A DNA stretch of 64,000 nt, taken from positions 372,001-436,000 of the forward strand of contig NZ_CP047226.1 in the NCBI RefSeq assembly GCF_009867135.1, given 5' to 3'. Each line of letters begins with the position of its first letter. Position 1 is the stretch's first letter. Positions 35,256 through 44,597 of the stretch are shown here, in pieces. The stretch is from Moraxella osloensis (GTDB lineage Bacteria > Pseudomonadota > Gammaproteobacteria > Pseudomonadales > Moraxellaceae). A program made the position numbers and the translations under genes. The notes under the pieces are model-generated. The model saw nothing but the letters and a program-made list of their open reading frames with translations. It searched no databases and was not told the DNA's origin.

Positions 35256-36472
35256 TTGACTTCCTCCCCTCCCTATCGTTCGGGGATTCCTTCTACAAGA
35301 CGGTCAAGCCCGACCGCAAGAATGTTCTTACTGGCATTGATATCTCTATCATGCCATGTGCCACACGAAGCACATATCCATTCTCTTATTCCAAGCGATT
35401 TTCTACCTTTCGGACTATTGGCGGTGATTTCACCGCAACACGAACATCGCTGGGTCGTGTATCTCTCATTCACGATTTCAAAACGGCAACCTGCGTTCTC
35501 GCATTTGTAGGTCAGTTGTCGTTTCAGTTCAAACCAGCCTGCATCGTAAACCGATTTGGCGAGTTTGCCTTTTTTACTATTAAATTGATTACTCTGAATA
35601 TCACCGACCACGATTAGGGCATTGTCTTTGACTAATTGGGTGGTGAATTTGTGGATTAGGTCTTGGCGTGTATGCTTGATTTTGGCATGGATTGCCTTGA
35701 CACGCTGTTTGTTTTTGGCACGTTGGGCGGTGGCTAATGCTTTGGCATATTTTAGCGTTTGCTTAATGGTTAGCTTGTCACCGTTTGAGGCGGTAGCACT
35801 GTCTTTAAGTCCTAAGTCAATGCCTACGCTACCCGTTCCGCATTGTGTTTTAGGGTAGTCTTTGACGGTGATACAAGCATACCAACGGTTACGGCTGTCT
35901 TGTACCAATTCGCATGTGTTGATTTGGTATAGGCTAAGGTTGTAGCTGTCCCATAGGTCAATGATGAGTTTTTGCCCTTTGGCTAGGCTTAGTTGCAAGG
36001 TGGATTTTAAGCCTTTTTTACTTGTTTGGTGGGTAGCAATGTGTTTGATGGCGGATTGTTTAAAGGGTAGCCAGCCTAATGATTTACGTTTTGAATTTGG
36101 GTTGTTGGTTCGCCAGTTTAGTTTGGCTTTTTTGAATTGTTTTCTAGCTTTGGCATGGGTTTCATTGATTGCCTGAATAGTCTGACTATGCAAGTCTAGT
36201 AACTCACCGCTACCTTTGGTGTAGTCGTTTAGGTCATAAGCACTAAAGAATTTGCCAGTTTTTTGTAGGTGTCTGTAACTCAAATCATTGACATAATTCC
36301 ATACGAAATTGACCGCACCGCTTAGGCGGTTGAGTTTATCAGTATGTTTGTCTCGTATGCGTAGCTTGAGTGTTTTCATGCAAATTATTTTAGCAAAATT
36401 TATGCAAGCGTTATAGTGTATGAGTTGCCTTATATCCACCGCCTAAAGTCGGTGGTTTTACGGCAACGGCTG
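35256..36472 (-). mobile_element. IS605-type tnpB-only element, copy 2
   Basis: 1217 bp. Read on the minus strand it begins CAGCCGTTGCCG after ATTAT and ends GGGGAGGAAGTCAA. The left hairpin has one mismatch (CCACCGAC / GGCGGTGG). The right hairpin of copies 1 and 3 is largely lost (CCCCGAACGATAGGGAGGGG). Older or separately acquired copy, sitting in the narG upstream region. Confidence 0.85.
35273..36379 (-). CDS. tnpB: TnpB RNA-guided nuclease, copy 2
   Basis: 368 residues from MKTLKLRIRDKHTDKLNRLS. About 95% like copies 1 and 3 by eye, five residues shorter (a gap after HIATHQT) and with a different last codon region (PER instead of PLL). It keeps GIDLGLKDSATA, IVVGDIQ (Gly at the canonical Glu position), VNERYTTQRC, the CSCCG/CASCG zinc ribbon and HDRDINAS. 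Open throughout, so probably functional as protein. Confidence 0.88.
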   Translation of the reverse strand: MKTLKLRIRDKHTDKLNRLSGAVNFVWNYVNDLSYRHLQKTGKFFSAYDLNDYTKGSGELLDLHSQTIQAINETHAKARKQFKKAKLNWRTNNPNSKRKSLGWLPFKQSAIKHIATHQTSKKGLKSTLQLSLAKGQKLIIDLWDSYNLSLYQINTCELVQDSRNRWYACITVKDYPKTQCGTGSVGIDLGLKDSATASNGDKLTIKQTLKYAKALATAQRAKNKQRVKAIHAKIKHTRQDLIHKFTTQLVKDNALIVVGDIQSNQFNSKKGKLAKSVYDAGWFELKRQLTYKCENAGCRFEIVNERYTTQRCSCCGEITANSPKGRKSLGIREWICASCGTWHDRDINASKNILAVGLDRLVEGIPER

Positions 36473-36526
36473 ATAATTTTGTTTTGGTACGTAATATTTT
36501 ACTTTTGAAGATTTAAATTCAACAAT

Positions 36527-37816
36527 TCAACCAAATAAACCGTCTTTTCTAGGCTTGCTTAAAATCGGCAGATACACACACAAAAACAGTATAAAGCTGA
36601 TAAGCCATAACACCTGCGACACAGTCAACAGCTGTGTATAGTAAGCGGGCAATACAATCGGCAACAGCCCACGAGTAACGATAGTCACCACCATAAGCGT
36701 TAATATCACCCCGACCAATTTAGGTGGCTCATGCACCGACAGCCCTGTATGCCCTAGACTCACACGGCTCATCATCGACAATGTCATCACCCCAATCCCT
36801 GACAATGCCAATGTATGCACCGCAAAGCTATGGGCAAAACCTGTCCACGGCAACACCGCAAACAGCCCCAATGCCACCACCATACCGCCAAACGCTACAA
36901 ACAGCGACCATACCAACGGCTTGCCCCACATCCCACTGTGATACCAACCCATCAGCCGATAGCCATTCGCCAATGCTGTGACAAGGGCAAACAGTGACGC
37001 AACCACAGGCTGACCGCACAAGTCTGCGAGCATAAAGGCAAGAAAGCCAAACAGACTGACCCTATCCACCCATACAGCGTTTTTGAGTTCTACTTTGGGA
37101 GCGTTTTTGGGCAGATGATGATTGATCCCATTGCTGATGAACATCGGCATGACCCGTCGCCCAATGGTCAGCACTACCCCAATAATTAGATAAAATGCTA
37201 GATACACGCCTGTCTTTTGCCATGCGATATCGGAACGCCATGCCCCAATAGCGAAGATGACAAATGCAAGCCATAGCAAAGCAAGTTTGGCAAGGATACC
37301 GATTTGGCGACGTTGATGTACCCGAATAATCGGGGTAAACACCGCTACGCAAACCAGCGACCACCAAAGAATATCCAGTCCACTGGCAAGCCTTAGCCCA
37401 ATCGCTGTGATATCAGACGACAAATGCGGTAAGCACGCCCATGTCAGCCTTGCCAATGCCCAAGGCAGAAATATCGCAAACAACCGCCACCCATACGGCA
37501 TGGGCTGATTTGTCCATGTCTTCACCGCAGTGAGCAGAAAGCCTGCGATGACCGCTAACGCATAGCCAAAAATCATCTCATGGGCGTGCCACATAAAAGG
37601 CGTGAAAGCGGTCAGTGTAAAGCCTGTCCAGCCTTGCAATACCGCAAGCCATAGCCCCATGGTGATAATGGCAAACACCGATGCCCCGACAAAGAACACC
37701 CGAAAGCCTAAGTTTAGGATAGGGTGTGGGGATTTGGGGGGATAACTAGCGGATGCGATAGCGTGCAGGTTGGTCGGCAGCTTTGATGACGTTTTGGTCG
37801 GTATTTTGGTGGACAT
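36527..37816 (-). CDS. nnrS: NnrS-family heme-copper membrane protein
   Basis: 429 residues, about twelve membrane helices. PFMWHAHEMIFGYALAVIAG carries the conserved histidines of NnrS, and RRVMPMFISNGIN and HTLALSGIGVMTLSMMSR are typical. NnrS proteins protect against nitric oxide-related iron stress, which fits nitrite produced by NarGHI. A TnpB element separates it from narG. A 13-of-14 match to the NarL 7-2-7 pattern lies 59 nt upstream. Confidence 0.9.
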   Translation of the reverse strand: MSTKIPTKTSSKLPTNLHAIASASYPPKSPHPILNLGFRVFFVGASVFAIITMGLWLAVLQGWTGFTLTAFTPFMWHAHEMIFGYALAVIAGFLLTAVKTWTNQPMPYGWRLFAIFLPWALARLTWACLPHLSSDITAIGLRLASGLDILWWSLVCVAVFTPIIRVHQRRQIGILAKLALLWLAFVIFAIGAWRSDIAWQKTGVYLAFYLIIGVVLTIGRRVMPMFISNGINHHLPKNAPKVELKNAVWVDRVSLFGFLAFMLADLCGQPVVASLFALVTALANGYRLMGWYHSGMWGKPLVWSLFVAFGGMVVALGLFAVLPWTGFAHSFAVHTLALSGIGVMTLSMMSRVSLGHTGLSVHEPPKLVGVILTLMVVTIVTRGLLPIVLPAYYTQLLTVSQVLWLISFILFLCVYLPILSKPRKDGLFG

Positions 37817-37874
37817 GGTGAATTCCCAGTGCTTTACTCAAGTTTATTTTGCACCGATTCACCAATCGCAACAA

Positions 37875-37890
37875 TACTCATTTGGGAGTA
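37875..37890. promoter_or_regulatory. putative NarL box upstream of nnrS
   Basis: TACTCAT-TT-GGGAGTA. Best match in the window to TACYYMT-N2-AKRRGTA, with only the first base of the second half differing. 59 nt upstream of nnrS. Confidence 0.55.
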
Positions 37891-37949
37891 ATAGGGGAAG
37901 ATTTACCTTGGACAAGCTACTTGGGAGAGATATTTGCAAGCACTATTTG

Positions 37950-38042
37950 TTATGCCATTGCCAAATCATCAACAAATTCAACTTTTAGCTTTTTGCCAAG
38001 TGCATTTGCCACATTGGATAACGTTGCAAGGGTCAAACTAGG
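37950..38042 (-). pseudogene. C-terminal remnant of an XRE/HigA-type antitoxin
   Basis: The minus strand reads PSLTLATLSNVANALGKKLK, VEFVDDLAMA, stop: the last helix-turn-helix residues and tail of a HigA-like antitoxin. The rest and any toxin are missing. Fragment left beside an IS5 remnant. Confidence 0.55.
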
Positions 38043-38080
38043 ATAAGCCACATAATTGATTAATAACCGAATTATTCACC

Positions 38081-38405
38081 ATGAGAAAAGCCTATCCAAG
38101 CGACATTGGCCGAAAACAATTCGAGCACATACTACCTATTTTAGAAAGTGCAAGGAAGAGGACCAAACCAAGGACGGTTGACCTTTATGACGTATTTTGT
38201 GGGTTGTTGTATGTACTCAGAACAGGTTGCCAAAAGAAATGAACTGCATACGTTTAAAGTCATAGCAAAGCGATGGGTTGTAGAACGTTCGTTTGCTTGG
38301 CTTGAGAAAAATAGACGTCTATGGAAAAACTGTGAGCGTCATTTAAATTCGAGCCTTCAATTTACCAGTCCTGCTTTCATCGCTTTGTTATTGAAAAAAT
38401 TGTGA
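38081..38405 (+). pseudogene. internally deleted IS5-family transposase
   Basis: The N-terminus MRKAYPSDIGRKQFEHILPI and VDLYDVFCGLLYVLRTGC joins, at about 38231, to the C-terminal part FKVIAKRWVVERSFAWLEKN and FTSPAFIALLLKKL. The middle, with most catalytic residues, is deleted. The 3' part is in a different frame from the start. Confidence 0.8.
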
Positions 38406-38418
38406 ACAGGTTCTAAAA

Positions 38419-39765
38419 TCAACTTGGAAACTCAGCCCCTTTACGGCTATAGTACCACCATGTTAGCACCATACAAATCACATAAAACACAATCAAAGTA
38501 ATAAACGTACCATTCGCCCCAAGACCTGAACCGAACATTTTAGGGATAAAGAACCCACCATACGCCGCAAAGGCTGAGGTAAAACCAACCACCGCTGCTG
38601 ACTCTTTACGAGCATTGAGTTGCCAATCTGCACCGCCCAAACGCTCATGGAAAGTACGGAAAATCACAGGAATTATACGGAAAGTCGAGCCATTACCAAT
38701 TCCAGTGGTGATAAATAGCACCATAAAGCACGCAAAATACCCTGCAAAGTTCCCTGCTTTTAGGAAGTACATTACTGCCATCACTGCCAATGCCATCACG
38801 CCATAGTTGATTAAGGTGACTTTTGCACCGCCCAATTTGTCAGCAAGCCAGCCACCGAACGGACGGAATAACGCACCAACCAAAGGTCCTAAAAACGCCA
38901 CTTTAAGCGGATTCACATCTGGGAATGATTGTTTAATCAACATCGGAAATGCCGCCGAAAACCCAATAAACGAACCAAAAGTCGCAAGGTACAAGATACA
39001 CATAATCCAGTTTTGTTGACGACCGAAAATCACCGATTGGTCTTTAAAAGACGCTTTGGCAGACGACAAGTCATTCATACCAAACCAAGCGGCAAGGGCA
39101 GCTATGATAATCAAAGGCACCCACACAAAACCAGCGTTTTGTAGATACATGGTCGTGCCTTTGGCAGTGGTTTGGGCATCACCGCCCAACGCCCCAAAGA
39201 TACCCACGCCAATCACCGCAGGGACTAAAAACTGCATGACCGACACACCCAAATTACCCAAACCAGCGTTTAAGCCCATCGCTGTGCCTTGTTGCGATTT
39301 TGGATAAAAGAACGAGATATTGGACATACTAGAGGCAAAGTTCGCCCCACCAAACCCACACAGCAAAGCAATGATAGCAAAAGTGGCAAAAGGGGTATTT
39401 GGGTCTTGTAATGCAAAGCCCATCCAAATGGTCGGAATCAAGAGTGATAAGGTCGCAAGGGTGGTGAGTTTACGTCCGCCAAAAATTGGCACAAGGAACG
39501 AATAAAAAATCCGCAACGTCGCCCCAGATAAGGCAGGTAAAGCAGTTAGCCAAGCGAGTTGGGCTTTGTCAAAATGAAAGCCTGCGTCTGGCATACGCAC
39601 CACGACCACCGACCAAATCACCCACACGGAGAACGCCAGTAGTAAGTTGGGAATGGATATCCATAAGTTGCGTGTGGCGGTTTGTTTACCACCATTTGCC
39701 CAAAATTTTTCGTCTTCGGGTCGCCAATCGTCAATACGGCGACCGCCTTTTAGTTCGTTGTTCAT
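38419..39765 (-). CDS. narK2: nitrate/nitrite transporter, NarK2 type
   Basis: 448 residues from ATG 39765 (MNNELKGGRRIDDWRPEDE). MFS with about twelve helices; nitrate-family signatures GFGGANFASSMSNISFFYPK and GTAMGLNAGLGNLGVSVMQF. Resembles NarK antiporters (nitrate in, nitrite out). Paired with narK1, as in Pseudomonas and Paracoccus, where one is a proton symporter and the other an antiporter. A weak 7-2-7 box is upstream. Confidence 0.92.
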   Translation of the reverse strand: MNNELKGGRRIDDWRPEDEKFWANGGKQTATRNLWISIPNLLLAFSVWVIWSVVVVRMPDAGFHFDKAQLAWLTALPALSGATLRIFYSFLVPIFGGRKLTTLATLSLLIPTIWMGFALQDPNTPFATFAIIALLCGFGGANFASSMSNISFFYPKSQQGTAMGLNAGLGNLGVSVMQFLVPAVIGVGIFGALGGDAQTTAKGTTMYLQNAGFVWVPLIIIAALAAWFGMNDLSSAKASFKDQSVIFGRQQNWIMCILYLATFGSFIGFSAAFPMLIKQSFPDVNPLKVAFLGPLVGALFRPFGGWLADKLGGAKVTLINYGVMALAVMAVMYFLKAGNFAGYFACFMVLFITTGIGNGSTFRIIPVIFRTFHERLGGADWQLNARKESAAVVGFTSAFAAYGGFFIPKMFGSGLGANGTFITLIVFYVICMVLTWWYYSRKGAEFPS

Positions 39766-39888
39766 AAGAGCCTCCAATATACCCTTGGGGTGCGTTTGAT
39801 TTGCCTCAAAAGGATTTTTTACCTTGTTAGCATAATGGTTTTTTGAGCAAAAAAATCTTATGCCAAGGGCTAGGTTTCAGGGGCAATA

Positions 39889-39904
39889 TTATCCTTTGGG
39901 GGTA
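39889..39904. promoter_or_regulatory. putative NarL box upstream of narK2
   Basis: TTATCCT-TT-GGGGGTA, weak left half, 124 nt upstream of the narK2 start. Confidence 0.35.
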
Positions 39905-39920
39905 GATAAGGTTTAACATA

Positions 39921-39950
39921 AAAAACCCACAAGATAACTTGTGGGTTTTT
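39921..39950. terminator. terminator downstream of narK1
   Basis: AAAAACCCACAAG / CTTGTGGGTTTTT, 13-bp stem with ATAA loop, 27 nt beyond the narK1 stop on the minus strand. Confidence 0.8.
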
Positions 39951-39976
39951 GGTTTCGCCAGTATTTAAGCCAGCAT

Positions 39977-41242
39977 TTAACTTTGAGCTTTTTTCAACGC
40001 CATTTGTTTTTGATGCCCTTTTTCCATAGTAGGACGCACTTCACTCATATAAATCCAAATGAGCGACACCCACACCACGCCAAACATAATCATAAATGCA
40101 GAGCTACGCACGCCTGTGATATCCACCGCCATACCGAACATAATGGGTAGGATAAAACCACCTAGACCACCGAACAAACCAACCACGCCTGACACTGCTC
40201 CCATGTTTTGTTTGTAGTCATCAGACAGGTATTTGAACACCGAGGCTTTACCAATCGCAAAGGTAATGCCAAGGGCAAAAATCAACACGGTGAATAGGGT
40301 GGAGTTTAAGCCTAAATGGAAGCTTTTATTGCCAGTAACGGTTTGAACCACAAGGTCAGTCTGTGGATACGACAACACGAATAGAATTAACATGGACACC
40401 CAAAGCACCCACCAAGTCACGGTATGAGCCGAATAACGGTCTGATAGCCACCCACCCAACGCACGCAGTACACCGCCAGGTAAACTAAAACAAGCTGCCA
40501 AAAACGCCGCAGTTTTGAGGTTAAAACCATATTCATCCACATAATAGTGCGTCATCCACAACGCCAACGCCACATAACCCCCGAACACAATCGAATAATA
40601 CTGGCTATAACGCCACACATTTGGGTCTTTTAGCACGGCTAATTGACTGCCGATACTGGCATTACTGGCGGTGCGGTGTTCTTTGTTGTCAAAGGTCAAA
40701 AACCAAAATCCAATTGCCGTCACCAACATCATCACCGCATAGACTTTGGGTAATAATTGCCAAGTGCTAATGGCGATGATACTGGGGGCGATGAGTTTGG
40801 TAAGTGCCGAACCTGCATTCCCCGCGCCGAAGACGCCCATTGCCAAGCCTTGATTTTGTGGTTCAAACCATTTGGCGACATAGGCAATCCCCACGGTAAA
40901 TGAACCACCTGCCAAACCGACAAACAGACCTAATACCAAAAAGTGCCAATATTCGGTGGCAAACGACAAACAGTAAATCGGAATCACAGTCGCCAACATC
41001 AAAATAAAAAATACAATTCGACCACCGAATTTATCGGTCAACAGCCCAATCGGTAACCGTACCAGTGAGCCTGTCAACACAGGAATCGCAGTCAATAGAC
41101 CAAATTCGGTTTCACTTAGACCCAACGATTTTTTAAGGGGAATCCCCAGTACCGCAAACATCATCCATACCATAAAACACACCGTAAAGGCGATAGTGGA
41201 TGAGGTCAGCACCATATATTGTTTAGTTTTTAGACTTGCCAT
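39977..41242 (-). CDS. narK1: nitrate transporter, NarK1 type
   Basis: 421 residues from ATG 41242 (MASLKTKQYMVLTSSTIAF). MFS protein; GLAGGSFTVGIAYVAKWFEP and GLAMGVFGAGNAGSALTKL are nitrate-porter signatures. Likely proton-coupled nitrate uptake (NarK1 class). The frame is open 39 codons further but that part is not MFS-like. Transcribed divergently from narX, with a 7-2-7 box centred between them. Confidence 0.92.
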   Translation of the reverse strand: MASLKTKQYMVLTSSTIAFTVCFMVWMMFAVLGIPLKKSLGLSETEFGLLTAIPVLTGSLVRLPIGLLTDKFGGRIVFFILMLATVIPIYCLSFATEYWHFLVLGLFVGLAGGSFTVGIAYVAKWFEPQNQGLAMGVFGAGNAGSALTKLIAPSIIAISTWQLLPKVYAVMMLVTAIGFWFLTFDNKEHRTASNASIGSQLAVLKDPNVWRYSQYYSIVFGGYVALALWMTHYYVDEYGFNLKTAAFLAACFSLPGGVLRALGGWLSDRYSAHTVTWWVLWVSMLILFVLSYPQTDLVVQTVTGNKSFHLGLNSTLFTVLIFALGITFAIGKASVFKYLSDDYKQNMGAVSGVVGLFGGLGGFILPIMFGMAVDITGVRSSAFMIMFGVVWVSLIWIYMSEVRPTMEKGHQKQMALKKAQS

Positions 41243-41361
41243 GATATGCTCCAGCTTACACAAAATGGGTGTATGGGTAATATCATAGCAAGGTATGAAG
41301 GGGTTTTGACGGTCTGGCAGGGGCGAACCCTGCGACTGGCAAGGGCAATAATGATGCAAAT

Positions 41362-41377
41362 TACTGCTAAAGTAGTA
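41362..41377. promoter_or_regulatory. putative NarL box between narK1 and narX
   Basis: TACTGCT-AA-AGTAGTA, nearly perfect inverted heptamers, 120 nt from both the narK1 and narX starts, so it could serve both directions. Confidence 0.55.
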
Positions 41378-41497
41378 TGGCTTTTGCGATGGGATTATTT
41401 TATAAAGTCGCTAGTTTTCAATTATTTATGCTAAACTCTCACGCAAGTTAGGTAAAACCCTATACGATTTTGCCATCACAACTATTTAGGGGTAGTT

Positions 41498-43660
41498 TTG
41501 CAAAAGTCAGTATTTCGTTCACGTTTTTTGCCCAGTATTAGCAACTCACTACCTGTTCGGGCATGGTGTGCGGTGGCGATTGTCATGGTGATGGCAGTCG
41601 GTATGGCGATGGTTAGCGGGATTTTGGCATGGATTGCTCAGTCAGATGCTGAGGCGGTCAATACCGCAGGTTCGATGCGGATGGCGACTTACCGCATTAA
41701 TTATTTGGTGGTAAAACAAGAAAATCGACCAGCACAAACCCCAGCCAACGCCCAAGCATTAGCTAACCAATCCACCAACCATGAGTCACAAGTACAATCG
41801 CAACCCCAAATACAACCCGGAATACAATCCCAACAGTTATCACCCAATGATGCTCTATCCCGAAGTATTCCTGCTTCACAGCCAATTGACAGCCATTTGA
41901 GTAAAGATGAGCTACTGGCAACACTTACCCAAGATATGCAAAGTCGTCTTGCCCAGTTGGCTCATTATGAGCAGTCGCAAGGCAATCGGGATGACCAAAT
42001 TAATCAGCAAATTGACACCATTCGGCAGATTTGGACAACAGAGCTTCAGCCAACACTTGAAACGAGCGTTAGAGAGGGCAATCGCGATGCCTTGTATGCG
42101 ATTTCACTTCGCTATATTGATAATGTTGACAAGTTGGTCAAACAAATTCAGACCCGCAATGAGCATCGACAATCCCTTCAACAGAACTTACAAATTGGGG
42201 CGTTGTTACTTACCATCATTATCATGTTGGCAGGGTTACATGAGATTCAACAAAATGTATTGATTCCTGTTGGGCAACTGCGTAAGGCAACACAACAATT
42301 TGGTAAAGGGGAAGACACCAGCGTTAATATCGCAGGTTATGAAGAGTTTAATGAGTTGGGTGATTCTTTTAACCAAATGACCAGTACCCTCAAAGCCTAC
42401 CAAAACAACCTAAAAGCCGAAGTTGCCAAAAAAACCTACCACCTTACCCAAAGTAACCAAGCGTTGACCTTACTCTATGACTTTGCCAAACAGCTTAACC
42501 AACAGCCAGTTGCCTATGCACGGCTACAGGTACTTATCGAGCAGTTTGGTGCGGTATTGCCCAATTTTGACATTAGCCTGTGCCTACATGATGCTAATTT
42601 GCACAATGATAACCTCAAGGATGCGATGGCGATGCACAGCTTGGGCATTCGTGATAAAAGACATTTTGGACGAAGTTTTTGCCACCAAGCAAATTGCCAA
42701 ACCTGTGACATCAAGCATGATGAGGGCGTTTGGGCATATCCGATAAACAGCCTACAAACCCAGTGGGGTGAATTACTGGTCAAGCCACGCCATCATCACG
42801 GCAAGGGCATCCGCAAACAACCCCAGCCCACAAACTCTGCTACTTCCCAAAAGCCATCACCTATCAATCGTATCACGTTATTGGATGAACAAAACTGGCA
42901 AAATTTTGCCGATAGTCAAGAACCCTCTTTTGATGAAAATGAATTGTTAAACACCCTTGCCAACCTCATTGGACTGATGTTTGCAGGGCAAAAACAGCGG
43001 GAACAAGAGCATCAGCTAATTTTGTCGGAAGAACGCAACACCATGGCAAGAGAGCTACATGACTCACTGGCACAGTCGTTATCGTATCTCAAAATGCAAG
43101 TCAGTATGCTCACCACCTTGCTCAAAGATAACCAAAACCCCAATAACCACAAAATTGAGCAAGTATTATCACAAACCAAAGACGGTCTGAATGGGGCATA
43201 TAGCCAACTGCGTGAATTATTGGCAACTTTCCGCTTAAAGATAGAAGAAGGCAGTTTTGATACCGCCTTGGCACAAGCAGGCGATGAGTTCGCCAACAAA
43301 GGCGGATTTGCCGTGCATTTGGACAATCGCCTGATGAGCATCAATCTGACCGCCACTGAGCAAGTTGATTTACTACAAATTACCCGTGAAGCCCTGTCCA
43401 ACATCAACCGCCATGCACAGGCAAAAAATGCCCACATCAGCCTATCGCAAAACCAACAAGGCGTGGTAAGCTTACACATCCAAGATGACGGCGTGGGGCT
43501 ACAGCCCAAAGATGACGGTCAGCACCACTACGGCATGACCATCATGCAAGAACGTAGCCATAGCCTTGGCGGTGAGTGTCAAATCAACAACGTATTACCG
43601 CATGGCACAGCCGTTCGGGTGCAGTTTTTACCGCAAGCGTTTCAGCAGAAAATAGAATAG
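41498..43660 (+). CDS. narX: nitrate/nitrite sensor histidine kinase NarX
   Basis: 720 residues from TTG 41498. TM1 is at about 25-47, followed by the nitrate-binding P-box (DAEAVNTAGSMRMATYRINY). A Gln/Ser-rich insert (about 75-130) is absent from E. coli NarX. TM2 is at about 235-255, then HAMP and a central module with a Cys cluster (FCHQANCQTC). The HisKA_3 motif is MARELHDSLAQSLSYLKMQV, with N-box and G-box regions (SNINRHAQA, DDGVGLQ) at the end. The periplasmic domain signals nitrate; partner is NarL at 43822. Confidence 0.92.
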   Translation: MQKSVFRSRFLPSISNSLPVRAWCAVAIVMVMAVGMAMVSGILAWIAQSDAEAVNTAGSMRMATYRINYLVVKQENRPAQTPANAQALANQSTNHESQVQSQPQIQPGIQSQQLSPNDALSRSIPASQPIDSHLSKDELLATLTQDMQSRLAQLAHYEQSQGNRDDQINQQIDTIRQIWTTELQPTLETSVREGNRDALYAISLRYIDNVDKLVKQIQTRNEHRQSLQQNLQIGALLLTIIIMLAGLHEIQQNVLIPVGQLRKATQQFGKGEDTSVNIAGYEEFNELGDSFNQMTSTLKAYQNNLKAEVAKKTYHLTQSNQALTLLYDFAKQLNQQPVAYARLQVLIEQFGAVLPNFDISLCLHDANLHNDNLKDAMAMHSLGIRDKRHFGRSFCHQANCQTCDIKHDEGVWAYPINSLQTQWGELLVKPRHHHGKGIRKQPQPTNSATSQKPSPINRITLLDEQNWQNFADSQEPSFDENELLNTLANLIGLMFAGQKQREQEHQLILSEERNTMARELHDSLAQSLSYLKMQVSMLTTLLKDNQNPNNHKIEQVLSQTKDGLNGAYSQLRELLATFRLKIEEGSFDTALAQAGDEFANKGGFAVHLDNRLMSINLTATEQVDLLQITREALSNINRHAQAKNAHISLSQNQQGVVSLHIQDDGVGLQPKDDGQHHYGMTIMQERSHSLGGECQINNVLPHGTAVRVQFLPQAFQQKIE

Positions 43661-43686
43661 TGGTTAAAGGTAGCAATCATAGTTCA

Positions 43687-43765
43687 GTTTACGTTTGTGG
43701 TGAGCCTGTCGAACCATCAACGTAAACCTTCACCGTTCGACAGGCTCAGGGCGAACGGTTTTTTA
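43687..43765. terminator. inverted-repeat cluster with terminator after narX
   Basis: TGAGCCTGTCGAAC (43701) pairs with GTTCGACAGGCTCA (43735), and GTTTACGTT with AACGTAAAC. The alternative stem CCGTTCG / CGAACGG is followed by TTTTTTATTT, a terminator. The GTTCGACAGGCTCA unit is a common extragenic repeat. Confidence 0.65.
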
Positions 43766-43821
43766 TTTCAATTTAACCCACCTCATAACTAGGCGGATTC
43801 AACGAAAAATAAGGAAACATA

Positions 43822-44481
43822 ATGTCAATCAAAGTCTATACCGCCACCAGCCCTGCCAAACTCTTATTGGTTGATGACCACCCGATGATACGGCGTGGGC
43901 TTGCCGATTTGCTAGGCTTTGAGAATAATATCAGCGTGGTTGCCGAAGCCAATCATGGTGAAGAGGCACTGGCATACCTTGCCAATCACAGCGTGGATTT
44001 GATTGTATTAGACAACAATATGCCTGTGATGAATGGACTTGAGACCCTAAAGAAAATCCGTGAGCGTGAGACAGAGGGCAAAGTGCTACTGTTCACCGTA
44101 TCCGACAACAGTAAAGACGTAAAAGACGCTCTGCAACTGGGCGTGGACGGCTATCTGCTCAAGGACATGGAGCCTGAAGATATTATCAAAGATATCCACA
44201 AAATCCTGCGGGATGAGCTGGTCATCAGCCCAAGCCTAGCCCCGATATTGGCACAAGCCATGCGAAAACCTGCCAAATCCGCAGATAATTTTGACTTGAC
44301 CGAACGTGAACAGCAAGTGTTACAGATGATAGCTGAGGGCTTAAGCAACAAGATGATAGGCAATAAGCTTGGCATTGCTGAATCCACGGTCAAAGTCCAT
44401 GTCAAGCATATCCTAGGCAAAGTCGGACTGCGTACCCGTGTCGAAGCCGCCGTCTGGGCTGTACAGCAGCATCAGAAATGA
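43822..44481 (+). CDS. narL: nitrate response regulator NarL
   Basis: 219 residues. Receiver domain with acidic pocket LLLVDDHP and phospho-acceptor in LIVLDNNMPVMNG; switch Thr and Lys in LLFTVSD and YLLKDMEPED. LuxR-type helix-turn-helix: LTEREQQVLQMIAEGLSNKM and ESTVKVHVKHILGKVGLRTR. Presumed binder of the 7-2-7 boxes listed. About 160 nt downstream of narX, beyond a terminator-like structure, so it may have its own promoter. Confidence 0.94.
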   Translation: MSIKVYTATSPAKLLLVDDHPMIRRGLADLLGFENNISVVAEANHGEEALAYLANHSVDLIVLDNNMPVMNGLETLKKIRERETEGKVLLFTVSDNSKDVKDALQLGVDGYLLKDMEPEDIIKDIHKILRDELVISPSLAPILAQAMRKPAKSADNFDLTEREQQVLQMIAEGLSNKMIGNKLGIAESTVKVHVKHILGKVGLRTRVEAAVWAVQQHQK

Positions 44482-44597
44482 ACTGTCATTAACAAGTTAT
44501 TTACCACTTTTAGCTAATCCGTTCCACCCAAATAGGCATGGTCTAAATCAGCATAATTTGATAAGGTGATGTTAAATCAACCACCTTGCTATAGCCC

